Source of the DNA: Acidiphilium sp. | GTDB taxonomy: Bacteria > Pseudomonadota > Alphaproteobacteria > Acetobacterales > Acetobacteraceae | Assembly: GCA_028688905.1 (NCBI GenBank) | Contig: JAQTXH010000001.1 | Span: 1 to 64,000, forward strand | Length of the DNA stretch: 64,000 nucleotides | Reading direction: 5' to 3' | In this document: positions 52,321-61,785 of the stretch, one piece after another | How the letters are laid out: each line of letters starts with the position of its first letter | Position numbering within the stretch: the stretch's first letter is position 1 | Position numbers and translations under genes: made by a program | The notes under the pieces: generated by a model | Database searches by the model: none | The model's input: the letters and a program-made list of their open reading frames with translations, nothing else | Told to the model about the DNA's origin: nothing

Positions 52321-54303
52321 TCACAGTCCCAGGTCGTCGCCGGGGTCGAGGGAGGCTTGGCGCGCTAGACCCTGCATGAGATCGTTCATCCGGCCGACGC
52401 GGGGCGCGTCCTCCTCCAGTTCGTCGGTGGGATCGACCGCGAATTCGTTGTCGATCGGCTGCTTCTTCTCGACCGTCTCCTGGTTCAGTTCAGGCTGGCG
52501 ACGGCGGTCCGAGTTCTTCGGATCTTCGTCGTCGGTATCCTCGCCGTCGCGCATTGCGGGCGCCGGCGGCCGCGGCGGCAATGGCCGTGAACTCCAATCG
52601 TCGGAACGGCCCTCTTTCGCCCGCGTCGGCACAGGCGGCGGCAGGATGCGCTCCTGCAACCGCGCATCCTCGTAGTAACGCGCCTTCTTCGCGCGGATCG
52701 GATGGACGCCAGACACCATGACGATCTCGTCGGTAGGCGGGAGTTGCATGACCTCGCCCGGCGTGAGCAGCGGGCGCGCCGTCTCCGATCGAGAGACCAT
52801 CAGATGGCCGAGCCAGGGCGAGAGGCGGCTGCCGGCATAATTTTTCATCGCCTTCATCTCGGTCGCCGTCCCGAGCGCATCACTGACGCGTTTTGCAGTC
52901 CGCTCGTCATTGGTGGCGAAGCTCACCCGCACATGGCAGTTGTCGAGGATCGAGTTGTTCGGCCCATAGGCCTTCTCGATCTGGTTCAGCGACTGGGCGA
53001 TCAGGAAGCTCTTGATGCCGTAGCCCGCCATGAAGGCGAGCGCCGACTCGAAGAAGTCGAGCCGCCCCAGCGCTGGGAACTCGTCGAGCATCAGGAGCAG
53101 CCGTCGCCGACCGGCCTTGGCCAGCAGGTCCTCCGTGAGCCGCCGGCCGATCTGGTTGAGGATCAGGCGGATCAGCGGCTTGGTGCGGTTGATGTCCGAG
53201 GGCGGCACCACGAGGTAGAGCGTCGTCGGCCGCTCGCCGGCCACGATATCGCCGATCCGCCAGTCGCAGCGCCGCGTCACCTCGGCGACCACAGGGTCGC
53301 GATAGAGGCCAAGGAACGACATGGCCGTACTCAAGACGCCGGAGCGCTCGTTGCCGGATTTGTTCAACAACTCCCTGGCGGCGCTTGCGACGACGGGATG
53401 AACGCCAGCCTCGCCAAGATGCGGCGTGCGCATCATGGCCGAGAGCGTGGACTCGATCGGCCGCTTCGGATCAGACAGGAACGATGCGACGCCGGCGAGC
53501 GTCTTGTCCTCCTCGGCATAGAGGACGTGAAGGATGGTGCCGACCAAAAGCGCGTGGCTGGTCTTCTCCCAGTGGTTCCGCTTTTCGAGGCTGCCTTCGG
53601 GATCGACGAGGATGTCGGCGATGTTCTGGACGTCGCGCACCTCCCACTCGCCTTGGCGCACTTCGAGCAGCGGATTGTAGGCCGATGACTTCGCATTGGT
53701 CGGATCGAACAGGAGCACGCGGCCGTGCTGGGCGCGGAAGCCGGCGGTGAGCTGCCAGTTCTCGCCCTTGATGTCATGGACGATCGCCGAGCCCGGCCAG
53801 GTCAAGAGCGACGGGATGACGAGGCCGACGCCTTTGCCCGATCGCGTCGGCGCGAAGCACAACACATGCTCCGGCCCGTCGTGGCGCAAATAGCTGCGCT
53901 GGTAGCGGCCCAGCACGACGCCATCGGGTCCGCTGAGTCCAGCGGCTTCGATCTCCTTCGGTTGCGCCCAGCGGGCAGAGCCGTAGGTCTCGGCATTCTT
54001 CGCCTCGCGGGCGCGCCAGACGGACATGCCGATCGCGACAGCCGCGGCGATGATCCCACCCGATGCGGCGATGTAGGCTCCCTCGATGAAGATGTCGGGC
54101 GCGTAGGCGTCGTAGGCGTACCACCACCAGAAGAAGGCCGGCGGAAGGTAGAACGGGAAATGCAGCAGCTCGAACCACGGGTGGCCGAGCTGTGGCTGGA
54201 AGCCGAGGCGCCAGGCCGTCCACTCCGTCGCGCTCCAGATCGCCAGCAGGACGATCGCAAAGACGGTGATGACCTGGCCCCAGAGAATCTTGGTCGCGGA
54301 CAT
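52321..54303 (-). CDS. traG: TraG, VirD4-like coupling protein
   Basis: About 660 residues: N-terminal membrane segments (residues 10-100), Walker A APTRSGKGVGLV (about 151-162), Walker B LLLMLDEFPALGRL and the LIAQSLNQIE motif. It brings the relaxase-DNA complex to the channel. ATG 54303 (MSATKILWG) is preferred over 54348, with AAGGACG upstream; it then starts 42 bases after the relaxase stop. Confidence 0.93.
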   Translation of the reverse strand: MSATKILWGQVITVFAIVLLAIWSATEWTAWRLGFQPQLGHPWFELLHFPFYLPPAFFWWWYAYDAYAPDIFIEGAYIAASGGIIAAAVAIGMSVWRAREAKNAETYGSARWAQPKEIEAAGLSGPDGVVLGRYQRSYLRHDGPEHVLCFAPTRSGKGVGLVIPSLLTWPGSAIVHDIKGENWQLTAGFRAQHGRVLLFDPTNAKSSAYNPLLEVRQGEWEVRDVQNIADILVDPEGSLEKRNHWEKTSHALLVGTILHVLYAEEDKTLAGVASFLSDPKRPIESTLSAMMRTPHLGEAGVHPVVASAARELLNKSGNERSGVLSTAMSFLGLYRDPVVAEVTRRCDWRIGDIVAGERPTTLYLVVPPSDINRTKPLIRLILNQIGRRLTEDLLAKAGRRRLLLMLDEFPALGRLDFFESALAFMAGYGIKSFLIAQSLNQIEKAYGPNNSILDNCHVRVSFATNDERTAKRVSDALGTATEMKAMKNYAGSRLSPWLGHLMVSRSETARPLLTPGEVMQLPPTDEIVMVSGVHPIRAKKARYYEDARLQERILPPPVPTRAKEGRSDDWSSRPLPPRPPAPAMRDGEDTDDEDPKNSDRRRQPELNQETVEKKQPIDNEFAVDPTDELEEDAPRVGRMNDLMQGLARQASLDPGDDLGL

Positions 54304-54344
54304 AGAAGACGTCCTTTCATGAGGTCGATGATTGTAGCGATCAG

Positions 54345-56084
54345 TCACAGACCGAGCCCCCGGTTGCGGCCGAAGCCCCAGTCGATCCCGCCATCCGCGC
54401 GGGCGACGCCGGAGACGTGGCGGCCGAGCTGCTTTTCGAGGGTGGGCGTCCAGGGCACGAGCTGGAAGCCAAGGCCGTCGTCGATCATGGCGAAGCGGCC
54501 GGAGGCGAGCGCGAAGCGTTGTCGGTAGGTCCCGGCGACATACTCGCCCGTCGCCGCGCCATTGAACGGCTGGCCGGTTTCGGCGGCGAGCCGCTCGCCC
54601 AGCGCCTCCACCTCCCGCCGTCGAAGCGTTCCGATCAGGCCGGAGGCGAACACGATCCCCCGCGCCTGTCGCTCGGCGAGGCCCTGCTCGATGAGCCGGT
54701 CCGCCCGGCGATCCATCGCCTCGCGGACCTCGGCGCCGAAGCCGGCCTGGCCGAGCGCAACGGGATCTTTGGCCACAGCCTGTCGATCGAGCCAGGTCGC
54801 ACCGCTGGCCGCCACCTGGTTCTCGATCGAGAGATCAGATCGCACGGCAAGCGCGACGCGCCGCCGCCCTTGCGCGTCGTCGAACGTGCGTAGCTCGACG
54901 ATCGAGCCCGTCGCGCTGTCGCCGGCGGCGTCGAGATCGGGGAATTTGATGTGATGCGTGCGGCCGTCAACGCCGTCGACGACGGCATAGGCCGTACCCT
55001 TCAGCTCGTCGTCGAGGCCGCGATCGACGAGCCGGCCGATGACGGGGACTTCGAGGCTCTCGCCGGCGAGAACGTAGCTCGCGGTTGCGCGCTCGATGCC
55101 CCGTTCGGTCAGGCCGCGATGGATGCGCTTGATGATGTCACCGCGCTCACCAAGTTCGCGCAGCGTCGTCTCGACCGCCTCGTCCATGGTCCACTGGCCA
55201 GGCCCGATCTGGTGGGCGAGCCCGAGGCTCTCGAGATGGCGCAGCCGTCCGACCTTCAGGCTATGAAACTCATCGGGCTGTTGTCCAGCGCCGGGAGCCA
55301 GATCGATGACACCGTGCCGATCGGCATCGCGAACCAATTGCCGGTCGAGCTGCGTCCAGCGCTCGGCCTCCACCTGGCGCTCGAGCGCGCGACGGATGTC
55401 GAGATCGCTGCGCAGCCCCAGCTCTTGCGTCACCAGGTCCTGGGCCCGGGCACGCATCCCCTCCTTGATGTAGTCGCGCGAAATGACGAGGTCCTGGCCG
55501 TCGTCGGCGACGCCGCGCACGATGATGTGGACGTGGGGATGCTGCGTATTCCAGTGATCGACGGCGACCCAATCGAGCTTGGTGCCGAGATCCTTCTCCA
55601 TCTGGCCGACCAGCTCGCGGGTGAAGCCCTTTAGGTCGGCCATCTCCGGCGCGTCCTCGGGCGAGACGATGAAGCGGAAGTGATGGCGGTCCTTCTCGCC
55701 CCGCTCCGCGAAGGCCTTGGGGTCGGCGTCCTCGGTCTCGGGACCGAACAGCCTGGCCTTCTCCCCGTCCCGGGTGACGCCCTCGCGCCGGAGGTAGCCG
55801 AGGTGGGCTGCGAGCGGCGCAGCGCGAGCGGTATGGCGGACGACGCGGGTCTTCACCGTGACCAGACGAGAGCGGCCAGTCAGCAGATGGTTGGCCCGAA
55901 CGCTGGCGGCTCGGCCGCGGCCGAAGGTGGAGCGCCGTCCGCTGCGCAAGAGACCTTGGCGCGAGACGCCGCCGCCGGCGCGTTGCGCTGCCGCGAGCGC
56001 CTGGGCGACGAAGGGCTTCGCGCGCTGGCTGCGGGTTGAGCGGATGCGGCCCGGGCGAGGCTGGAAATCGTTCTCGTCAGCCAT
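54345..56084 (-). CDS. Relaxase/mobilization protein (VirD2-like, DUF3363)
   Basis: About 579 residues. The relaxase histidine motif is in WNTQHPHVHIIVRG, preceded by LDWVAVDH; a long C-terminal DUF3363 region follows. The N-terminus is strongly basic (RSTRSQRAKP, RSGRRSTFGRGRA). It nicks oriT and pilots the strand into the recipient. ATG 56084 has no clear ribosome site; the frame opens 5 codons earlier. Confidence 0.92.
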   Translation of the reverse strand: MADENDFQPRPGRIRSTRSQRAKPFVAQALAAAQRAGGGVSRQGLLRSGRRSTFGRGRAASVRANHLLTGRSRLVTVKTRVVRHTARAAPLAAHLGYLRREGVTRDGEKARLFGPETEDADPKAFAERGEKDRHHFRFIVSPEDAPEMADLKGFTRELVGQMEKDLGTKLDWVAVDHWNTQHPHVHIIVRGVADDGQDLVISRDYIKEGMRARAQDLVTQELGLRSDLDIRRALERQVEAERWTQLDRQLVRDADRHGVIDLAPGAGQQPDEFHSLKVGRLRHLESLGLAHQIGPGQWTMDEAVETTLRELGERGDIIKRIHRGLTERGIERATASYVLAGESLEVPVIGRLVDRGLDDELKGTAYAVVDGVDGRTHHIKFPDLDAAGDSATGSIVELRTFDDAQGRRRVALAVRSDLSIENQVAASGATWLDRQAVAKDPVALGQAGFGAEVREAMDRRADRLIEQGLAERQARGIVFASGLIGTLRRREVEALGERLAAETGQPFNGAATGEYVAGTYRQRFALASGRFAMIDDGLGFQLVPWTPTLEKQLGRHVSGVARADGGIDWGFGRNRGLGL

Positions 56085-56438
56085 CGCCGGCCCCGGCAAT
56101 GTGCGGAAAAGTCAGCTCCGGCAAAGCGTTGTGGGTCCGGCGCACCTTGCGCCCCAGGGCCGCACATTGCCGGATCGCTGAAAAATCCCAATAAAAACAA
56201 CCGACCGACCGAGCCGCACCTTGCGGCCTTTTATCTCGCCCTCGGTCGGTCGGTTTCTGCGCTCCTCCCCTGCCTGCCCTTCTTTCTTCCCGGTAGAACG
56301 CTGTGCTGCGCCTGCCTACGAATTCGCGCCCTGTAGTTGCGATGAGGCCCCTTAAGAGGTCGGAGGCCGCCGAGCCGACAGGGAAAGCGCGTGCTGACCG
56401 AGGCGATGTAGCGGTACGTCGACGGGAGAGCGGCGCGA
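56085..56438. other. Intergenic region next to the relaxase, holding a candidate oriT
   Basis: No gene seen. It contains an AT-rich stretch (about 56180-56200) and a large imperfect hairpin (56200-56254), both typical around origins of transfer. Confidence 0.5.
56200..56254. repeat. Large inverted repeat, candidate oriT
   Basis: Arms of 14 bases, ACCGACCGACCGAG (56200-56213) and CTCGGTCGGTCGGT (56241-56254), are perfectly complementary around a 27-base loop, which itself holds a small CCGCA/TGCGG hairpin. It lies about 115 bases upstream of the relaxase start, between the relaxase and transglycosylase genes. oriT sites usually lie there and carry such repeats beside the nick. A terminator is the alternative. 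Confidence 0.5.
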
Positions 56439-57155
56439 TCACGGCTTCGACCCCGCTGCGGAAACGTGGACGAACAGCCCGTCGGATTGCGGTGCGATGG
56501 CCGACAGGTCGCGCACCGCGACGGCAGGCGGCGAGTCGTTCGACGGCGGTTTGGCTGCCGCGCGATTGACAGATTCAGCGCTTGCCGATCGCACGATGAA
56601 AAGCGGCGCCTGTGTCCAAGACGGCGGACCCAAGGCCGCCACGAGGACAGGCCCATCGGTCGCGCCGTCCCCGACAAAAGGGACAAGCGCCGCGACGTAA
56701 GCGACTGTTTCCGGCGGCAACGGACGATGCCGGTCGCGATAATCCTCGTATCGCCCGGGCCCCGCATTGTACGCCGCGAGAAATCCGGGCGATCCGTAGC
56801 GGTCGTGCATCTCGCGCAGGAAGGCCGCGCCCGCCAGGATATTGTCGTGCGGATCGAACGCGTCGCGCCCGAGGCCATAGCGAGCGCGAAGCGCAGCCCA
56901 CGTCTCGGGCATGAGTTGCATCAGCCCCATTGCGCCTTTGGGCGAGACGGCATGCTGATCTCCGCGACTCTCGATGCGCATGATCGCCCGTATCCATGCT
57001 GCCGGAATGGCAAAACGTTGGGCGGCTTCGGCGATCAGGTCGGCGTAGGAATCGCTCGCCGACAGCACCACCATCGGCGCCGCCTGCGCGTCGACGGCGA
57101 CAGCGGGCATGCCGAGCGTCGTCACGCTGGCGAGCAGAAGAAGCGCGCGCCGCAT
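56439..57155 (-). CDS. Lytic transglycosylase (VirB1-like)
   Basis: A 238-residue exported enzyme: signal peptide up to about AQAA, SLT domain with the catalytic Glu in AIMRIESRGDQHAVSPKGAMG and LMQLMPETW, later FLAAYNAGPGRYE. It opens peptidoglycan for the conjugation channel. The C-terminal 60 residues are low complexity. Confidence 0.92.
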   Translation of the reverse strand: MRRALLLLASVTTLGMPAVAVDAQAAPMVVLSASDSYADLIAEAAQRFAIPAAWIRAIMRIESRGDQHAVSPKGAMGLMQLMPETWAALRARYGLGRDAFDPHDNILAGAAFLREMHDRYGSPGFLAAYNAGPGRYEDYRDRHRPLPPETVAYVAALVPFVGDGATDGPVLVAALGPPSWTQAPLFIVRSASAESVNRAAAKPPSNDSPPAVAVRDLSAIAPQSDGLFVHVSAAGSKP

Positions 57156-57159
57156 GCGA

Positions 57160-57495
57160 TCAGACCCGATCGCCGCGCTTCGGCGGGCGGTTCCAGTTCA
57201 GCACCCAGGCGGATTTGTCGTCGCCCGACTGGAACAGGTTGGCGCGGATCGGCTGCGAGAGGGCGGGATCGTCGATGACGAGCGAGACGTATTCGCCGGC
57301 CTTTTCGCCGGTGCGCTTCCAGCCCGCGCCGATCTCCGGGCCATCGCTGTCGCCCATGTGGACGCGGTAGTCCGGCGCATTCTCGGCATCGGAGGATTCG
57401 GCCGGAACGAGGGAAAGGTCTCGGTAGAAGAAGAGCGTCTGGATGCGCCCGGTGAAGCCGGATTTATCGCGGGTGAACTGACCAATCTGCGCCAT
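57160..57495 (-). CDS. DUF736 protein
   Basis: A 111-residue protein, MAQIGQFTRDKSGFTGRIQT to the conserved APDYRVHMG, EIGAGWKRTGE, YVSLVIDDPAL and RANLF blocks of DUF736. A small protein of unknown function, very common in alphaproteobacterial ICEs. The start ATG 57495 is family-typical. A second member is at 63080. Confidence 0.9.
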   Translation of the reverse strand: MAQIGQFTRDKSGFTGRIQTLFFYRDLSLVPAESSDAENAPDYRVHMGDSDGPEIGAGWKRTGEKAGEYVSLVIDDPALSQPIRANLFQSGDDKSAWVLNWNRPPKRGDRV

Positions 57496-57530
57496 GGGAA
57501 ACCTCCGTTGTTGGCGGGTTGAGAAGCACG

Positions 57531-58076
57531 TCAATCGGTGGCGGCGCGCCACACGAAGCGGCCGTCACCGGCCTCGTCGGTCCACAGGGGGACCGCGCGG
57601 GCGACAATCGCGGTGGTGGGAAGCGGGCCGAAATAGCGTCCGTCCAGGCTGTCTGGGACGGTCGGATTCATGAGGAAGACTTCGTTGGGGCCGAGCGTGT
57701 GGCAGCCGCTCCAACGCGGCAGCGGGCGGCCGAGATGATCGCGCTCGCGCGCCACGCCGACGTCGATATGATCGACCGTGATGGCGTCGCCCGCGCGGCA
57801 CACGGTCTGCCCAGGCACCGCCATCACATGCTTGAGCAGCGGCACGCCCTTGGGCAGGAAGCCGCCATCGGCGAGGTAGCTGGCGATCGGTTCGGGCGCG
57901 CGCACGGCGACCAGCTCAAGCGCGCGAAGGTGTCCGGCCGGCCGGAGCGCATAAAGCCCGGTCGGCGTGCTCGGCGTGGCGTTCCAGATCAGGCGTGGCG
58001 CGGGATGGACGAAGGCCAAGCCGATGAAGACGAGCATGGCGAAGTACGTCGTCATGACGTAGCCGAAGCGGGTCAT
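57531..58076 (-). CDS. traF: TraF-like S26 signal peptidase
   Basis: A 181-residue membrane-bound peptidase. The Ser nucleophile is in NATPSTPTGLY and the Lys in LLKHVMAVPGQ. TraF matures the conjugative pilin, here TrbC. Its start overlaps the DUF2840 stop by 4 bases. Confidence 0.9.
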   Translation of the reverse strand: MTRFGYVMTTYFAMLVFIGLAFVHPAPRLIWNATPSTPTGLYALRPAGHLRALELVAVRAPEPIASYLADGGFLPKGVPLLKHVMAVPGQTVCRAGDAITVDHIDVGVARERDHLGRPLPRWSGCHTLGPNEVFLMNPTVPDSLDGRYFGPLPTTAIVARAVPLWTDEAGDGRFVWRAATD

Positions 58077-58591
58077 AGCGTGACGCTCCTGCGCTTGAGC
58101 CAGGCTGCGTGCTGATCGCGCGTGTAAGGGCGCGGCTCATGGCCGGCGGCGAGACGGTTGTGGAGATGGCGCCAGTATTCCGGCGCGGCGTCGGCGGGAT
58201 CGATGTCGAGCGTCTCGACGGCGTCGATCGCCTGGAGCACGCGCTCGACCTTCGGCCAGCTATCGACGCGCAGCAGGATCTCTCCACCGGGGCGCACGAA
58301 GGGCAGCGTCTGGAAGCGTGCGCCAGGCTCGACCGCCCGCACGATATCCATGCGCGAGATGACGGTGCCGTAGTCGTTCGACGCCCAACGCACGAACGCG
58401 AAGATGCTGCCTGGCTTGAAGCTCGAGATGCTGCGGCGGCGATCGAGAATCTTCTCCTCGGCACGGCGGCCGAAGCGCAGCCAGTGCTCGATCTTCTTCT
58501 CGATCCAGGTCAGTTCGACCTGTGTGAGTGCGACGGTGCGCCGATGCGATGGCGGCACGACACGCGGCGGCGACGGCTCGTTGTCGTTCAT
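58073..58591 (-). CDS. DUF2840 protein
   Basis: A 172-residue protein with the DUF2840 blocks TQVELTWIEKKIEHWLRFGR, FAFVRWASNDYGTV and FVRPGGEILLRVDSWPKVERVL. Function unknown; it regularly stands between traF and the parA genes of ICEs. Overlaps both neighbours by 4 bases. Confidence 0.87.
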   Translation of the reverse strand: MNDNEPSPPRVVPPSHRRTVALTQVELTWIEKKIEHWLRFGRRAEEKILDRRRSISSFKPGSIFAFVRWASNDYGTVISRMDIVRAVEPGARFQTLPFVRPGGEILLRVDSWPKVERVLQAIDAVETLDIDPADAAPEYWRHLHNRLAAGHEPRPYTRDQHAAWLKRRSVTL

Positions 58592-58842
58592 GAGGACTCT
58601 CCGGGATCGGCGGGGAATTCGCGCGCGAAGAGGTCGCGCAGCATGTCGGCAACGGTGATCCCGCGCTGGAACGCGACGACCTTGATGCGGCCGCGCAGCG
58701 CCGGCGTGACGTCGATCGTCAGGCGCGCGGTGAAAGCGGAGGGCTCGTCACCGCGACGGCTTGAGGCGTCAGGCGTCTTGATCCAGCTCTCGGCGTCGCC
58801 GGGCCGGGCGGCGAAGCCGCGTCGGACACCACGCGCGCTCAT
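58588..58842 (-). CDS. Small partition-type DNA-binding protein
   Basis: An 84-residue protein with a basic N-terminus and a C-terminal ribbon-helix-helix-like segment (FTARLTIDVTPALRGRIKVVAFQRGITVADMLRDLF). Placed right after parA with a 4-base overlap, it is the likely ParB-type partner or centromere binder. Confidence 0.8.
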   Translation of the reverse strand: MSARGVRRGFAARPGDAESWIKTPDASSRRGDEPSAFTARLTIDVTPALRGRIKVVAFQRGITVADMLRDLFAREFPADPGESS

Positions 58843-59477
58843 GGCGTAATCCTCGCGACTTCAGCGGCGAGCGCCGCGATCTCGCGCGCCGCGGCGCTCT
58901 GCTCGGCTAGCTCGAACACAAGCCGGCCGGACTGTGCGGCGTCGGCGAAGATGACGCGCTGGCCGATGGTGCTGGTGAGCACCGGCGGATCGTGATCGGC
59001 GAGCGTTTCGGCCGTCTCGCGAGCGATGATCGTGCGGGCCGCGCAGCGGTTCAGCACGAAGCGCGCGGCGATCTGCGGGCGATAGATGCGCGCTTCGCGC
59101 AGCAGCTCCAGCATCTCGGCCGAGGCCCAGCCGTCGAAGGGCGACGGCTGTACCGGGATCAGCACGAGGTCGGCGGCTAAGAGCGCCGAGCGCATCAGTC
59201 CCGCGACGCGCGGTGGTCCGTCGATGACGACATGATCGGCGGTGCGCGCGATCTCGGGCGCCTCGCGATGGAGCGTGTCGCGTGCGAGACCCACTACGCC
59301 GAAGAGCCGAGAGACGTTCTCCCGCGCCCGCTGCTGCGACCAATCGAGCGCCGAGCCTTGGGGGTCGGCATCGATCAGCGTGACGCGCTTGCCGTGCAGC
59401 GCCAGCTCGCCGGCGAGATGAAGCGCAAGCGTGGTCTTGCCGACGCCGCCCTTCTGGTTGAGCAGAGCGACGATCAT
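58839..59477 (-). CDS. parA: ParA-family partition ATPase
   Basis: A 212-residue ATPase: deviant Walker A NQKGGVGKTTLALHL at residues 7-21, LIDADPQGSALDW and DHVVIDGPPR. It segregates or stabilises the element. Overlaps the repA stop by 4 bases. Confidence 0.93.
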   Translation of the reverse strand: MIVALLNQKGGVGKTTLALHLAGELALHGKRVTLIDADPQGSALDWSQQRARENVSRLFGVVGLARDTLHREAPEIARTADHVVIDGPPRVAGLMRSALLAADLVLIPVQPSPFDGWASAEMLELLREARIYRPQIAARFVLNRCAARTIIARETAETLADHDPPVLTSTIGQRVIFADAAQSGRLVFELAEQSAAAREIAALAAEVARITP

Positions 59478-60586
59478 CTCTTCCCTCCCGGCTTGCGACC
59501 GAAGGGCAGCGACGGCTGTCGTGCTGATGGTTCGGAGATTTGCGCTGCGGTGCCGCCGTTATCCGCAGATCGCGCGGGCCAACTACAAGAGTTAGATTCC
59601 GAGTTAGACTCTAAGTTAAGGCCCGGAATCGCAGTTTCGGGCCAAAGCGTTAGCTGCGGTTCGTGCGTGCGAAGTCCCGATAGGACTGCGTGCGGAGTCC
59701 CGATACCGTTTGCGTGCGAAGTCCCGAGCGTTTCCACAGCGCCATCCACAGGGACTGTGGACAAGTGGGCCGGCAGGATGCGCAGCAGCTCGCGGCGGCC
59801 CTGCCACTCGATGCGCAGGCGATAGCCGGGCAGCGGCTGGCGCGCGGCGATGCGCCGGATCTGGAGCGCGAAATCGGAGACGCGCACCAGGCTGCCGGAC
59901 TTCTCATGGAGATGCGCGATCTCGAACAGCCAGCCCTTGGGCTGGCGGCCGGCGTGCTTGCGGGCGACGCGATACAGCCATCGCTCGATGCCGCCGGTCA
60001 GTCGGAAGTAGGCGGGATCGATAGCGAGAACGAGCGAGCGGTCGATGACGCCGCGGTAGAACCAGTCGGGGAGCACGAATTCCATGCCCTCGACGCGGCC
60101 GTCGCGCGTCGTGCATTCCTCCCACTCGTTGATCCAGGAGAACTGGTGACGCCGCCAATGTTCGCCGCCCCGGATGGTCGTTCGGATAACGGTCGATTGC
60201 AGGCGGGCGAGCGCGCCCTTCAGGAGCTTATAGTCGCGGGCCCCTGTCTGCCGACCGATCGCGGTCAGCAGTTGGTAGGGGGTGAAGCGGAGAAAACGGG
60301 AGGTCTTGAATCCGAGGTTCTCGGCCTCGACGATCTGACTCGCCGCCCAGATCAGCACGTCGGCGTCCCAGATGGTCGCCATGCCGTGCTCGGGCACGGC
60401 GTAGACCTCGACCCGAACGCCCGCCGCCTCGTAGAGGATCGGCGCGGTGCGCCTCGCCTTAGCCAGCGAGAAGAACGGCCGCTCCATCAGGTCGCGCTGG
60501 TCGCGCGGACTGGCGTCGCCGGTGGCGACGATGAACGGATCGAGCTTGCTCCGTTCGCTGACTGTGATGAGGCGGCGCGACGACAT
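59474..60586 (-). CDS. repA: RepA replication initiator
   Basis: About 370 residues of the RepA/TrfA-like family seen in alphaproteobacterial ICEs: KLDPFIVATGDASPRDQRDLMERPFFSLAK, YELLTAIGR-type RFTPYQLLTAIGRQTG, and IERWLYRVARKHAGRQPKGW. It probably lets the excised circle replicate. ATG 60586 is chosen; the frame opens 26 codons earlier. Confidence 0.9.
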   Translation of the reverse strand: MSSRRLITVSERSKLDPFIVATGDASPRDQRDLMERPFFSLAKARRTAPILYEAAGVRVEVYAVPEHGMATIWDADVLIWAASQIVEAENLGFKTSRFLRFTPYQLLTAIGRQTGARDYKLLKGALARLQSTVIRTTIRGGEHWRRHQFSWINEWEECTTRDGRVEGMEFVLPDWFYRGVIDRSLVLAIDPAYFRLTGGIERWLYRVARKHAGRQPKGWLFEIAHLHEKSGSLVRVSDFALQIRRIAARQPLPGYRLRIEWQGRRELLRILPAHLSTVPVDGAVETLGTSHANGIGTPHAVLSGLRTHEPQLTLWPETAIPGLNLESNSESNSCSWPARSADNGGTAAQISEPSARQPSLPFGRKPGGKR

Positions 60587-60600
60587 CGACGAGCGCCGCT

Positions 60601-60852
60601 TCAGCGATGCGCGTGGCCGGCGGCGCGGGCCTCGACGTATCGAGGATCGGACGTCGAGCTGCACGCGGCCCGGTCGGCCCAGGCTTCGAGGTCGTCGATC
60701 GCGTAGACGACACGCCCGCCGAGCTTGCGGAAGGTCGGGCCGCTACCGTGGCAGCGGTATTTCTCCAGCGTCCGCGGTGAGATGCCGAGGATGCGCGCCG
60801 CTTCTTGTGTGCGGACGAAACGCGTGGCGAGTTGCGCGGCCCTGTCGGGCAT
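60601..60852 (-). CDS. AlpA/excisionase-like helix-turn-helix protein
   Basis: An 83-residue protein with a MerR-like winged helix (FVRTQEAARILGISPRTLEKYRCHGSGPTFRKLGGRVVYAIDDLEAWA). Such proteins are the excision directionality factors or AlpA activators of ICEs. It stands 15 bases before repA. Confidence 0.88.
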   Translation of the reverse strand: MPDRAAQLATRFVRTQEAARILGISPRTLEKYRCHGSGPTFRKLGGRVVYAIDDLEAWADRAACSSTSDPRYVEARAAGHAHR

Positions 60853-61065
60853 GATGTGCCTCCGTCTTGCCTCGAAGCGCCGCGGCCAAGTCGCGGCATG
60901 TCGGGGTGACGGTGGCGGAGAGTTCAGGCGTTGGGGGTGGACGAATATTTTCGTTGGCGTGTGTCCCCCCGTTTGCGACGGGACGAACGGAAACGTCGCG
61001 GACGAGGCCAGTGGCCCATGGCCGGTGTGGTGATAGCGATGCGTGGGGATGGATGGAGTCGCGCG

Positions 61066-61785
61066 TCAGAGACCGCGCAGGAGCTTCAGATAGCCCTTTT
61101 CGACGAGGGCGATCGAATCGTGGATCAGGCGGTTGGCTTTGCGCCGCGCGTGGGAATCCTTCCACTCGACAGAGGGAAGCTGGGCGTGGTCGGAGCTGAG
61201 CACTTCCGCCGCGATGTCGCGCGGGCCACCGCCGGCATCGTGAATGTCGAAGGCGTGGAGGAGTTGAATCAGTCGCCGTTTCTGGAAAGACGTGAGCCGC
61301 AGGACGGTCGGGAGAAAGTTGATGCGCTGGCCGCTGAGTCGGCGAGCGAAGCGTAGCGCGACGTCGAGCCGAAGCTCGAACATGCTGTCGAGCGGCAGAA
61401 GCACGGCCGGCCGTCGCGTGGCCTGGTCGTCTTGCAAGCGGATATGGAGCTCATCCGAGCCGTCCACGATCACCAGTTCCCGTCCATCGGCGTCTGCGCG
61501 CTCGACCAGCGCCGGACCGAAGGCGCTGGGATCGAAGGATGAAGCGGCCTCGAACCCGGTTGGCGCCGGTTCCAGGATCAGCGTGGCCGGCGAAACTTCC
61601 GGCAACCACATGACAGGTTCGAGTCCGACTGGAGACGCGGGGTCATGGGCGAAAGCGCAACCCCCATCGCCGAGCGAGACTGACGCGGGCAGTCTCGGCG
61701 TCGACGGAAGCGCGCGCGATCTGGCGCTGGGTGCGGACGAAGTCGCGGCGGTAATCAGGGTTGCGGCGCAGAAATTCGGCGGCAA
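61066..61785 (-). CDS. DUF2285 (RovC-like) protein, probably frameshifted from its N-terminal part
   Basis: The C-terminal 190 residues hold a DUF2285/RovC-type DNA-binding domain (RRLIQLLHAFDIHDAGGG, PRDIAAEVL, SHARRKANRLIHDSIALV, GYLKLL). The first 40 or so residues of the frame are a shadow of the neighbouring DUF6499 gene. Family members run straight from RRWGLRF into a -DPxxP- stretch; here that join lies in two frames and would be healed by skipping one base near 61651. See the DUF6499 entry. Confidence 0.72.
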   Translation of the reverse strand: MPPNFCAATLITAATSSAPSARSRALPSTPRLPASVSLGDGGCAFAHDPASPVGLEPVMWLPEVSPATLILEPAPTGFEAASSFDPSAFGPALVERADADGRELVIVDGSDELHIRLQDDQATRRPAVLLPLDSMFELRLDVALRFARRLSGQRINFLPTVLRLTSFQKRRLIQLLHAFDIHDAGGGPRDIAAEVLSSDHAQLPSVEWKDSHARRKANRLIHDSIALVEKGYLKLLRGL

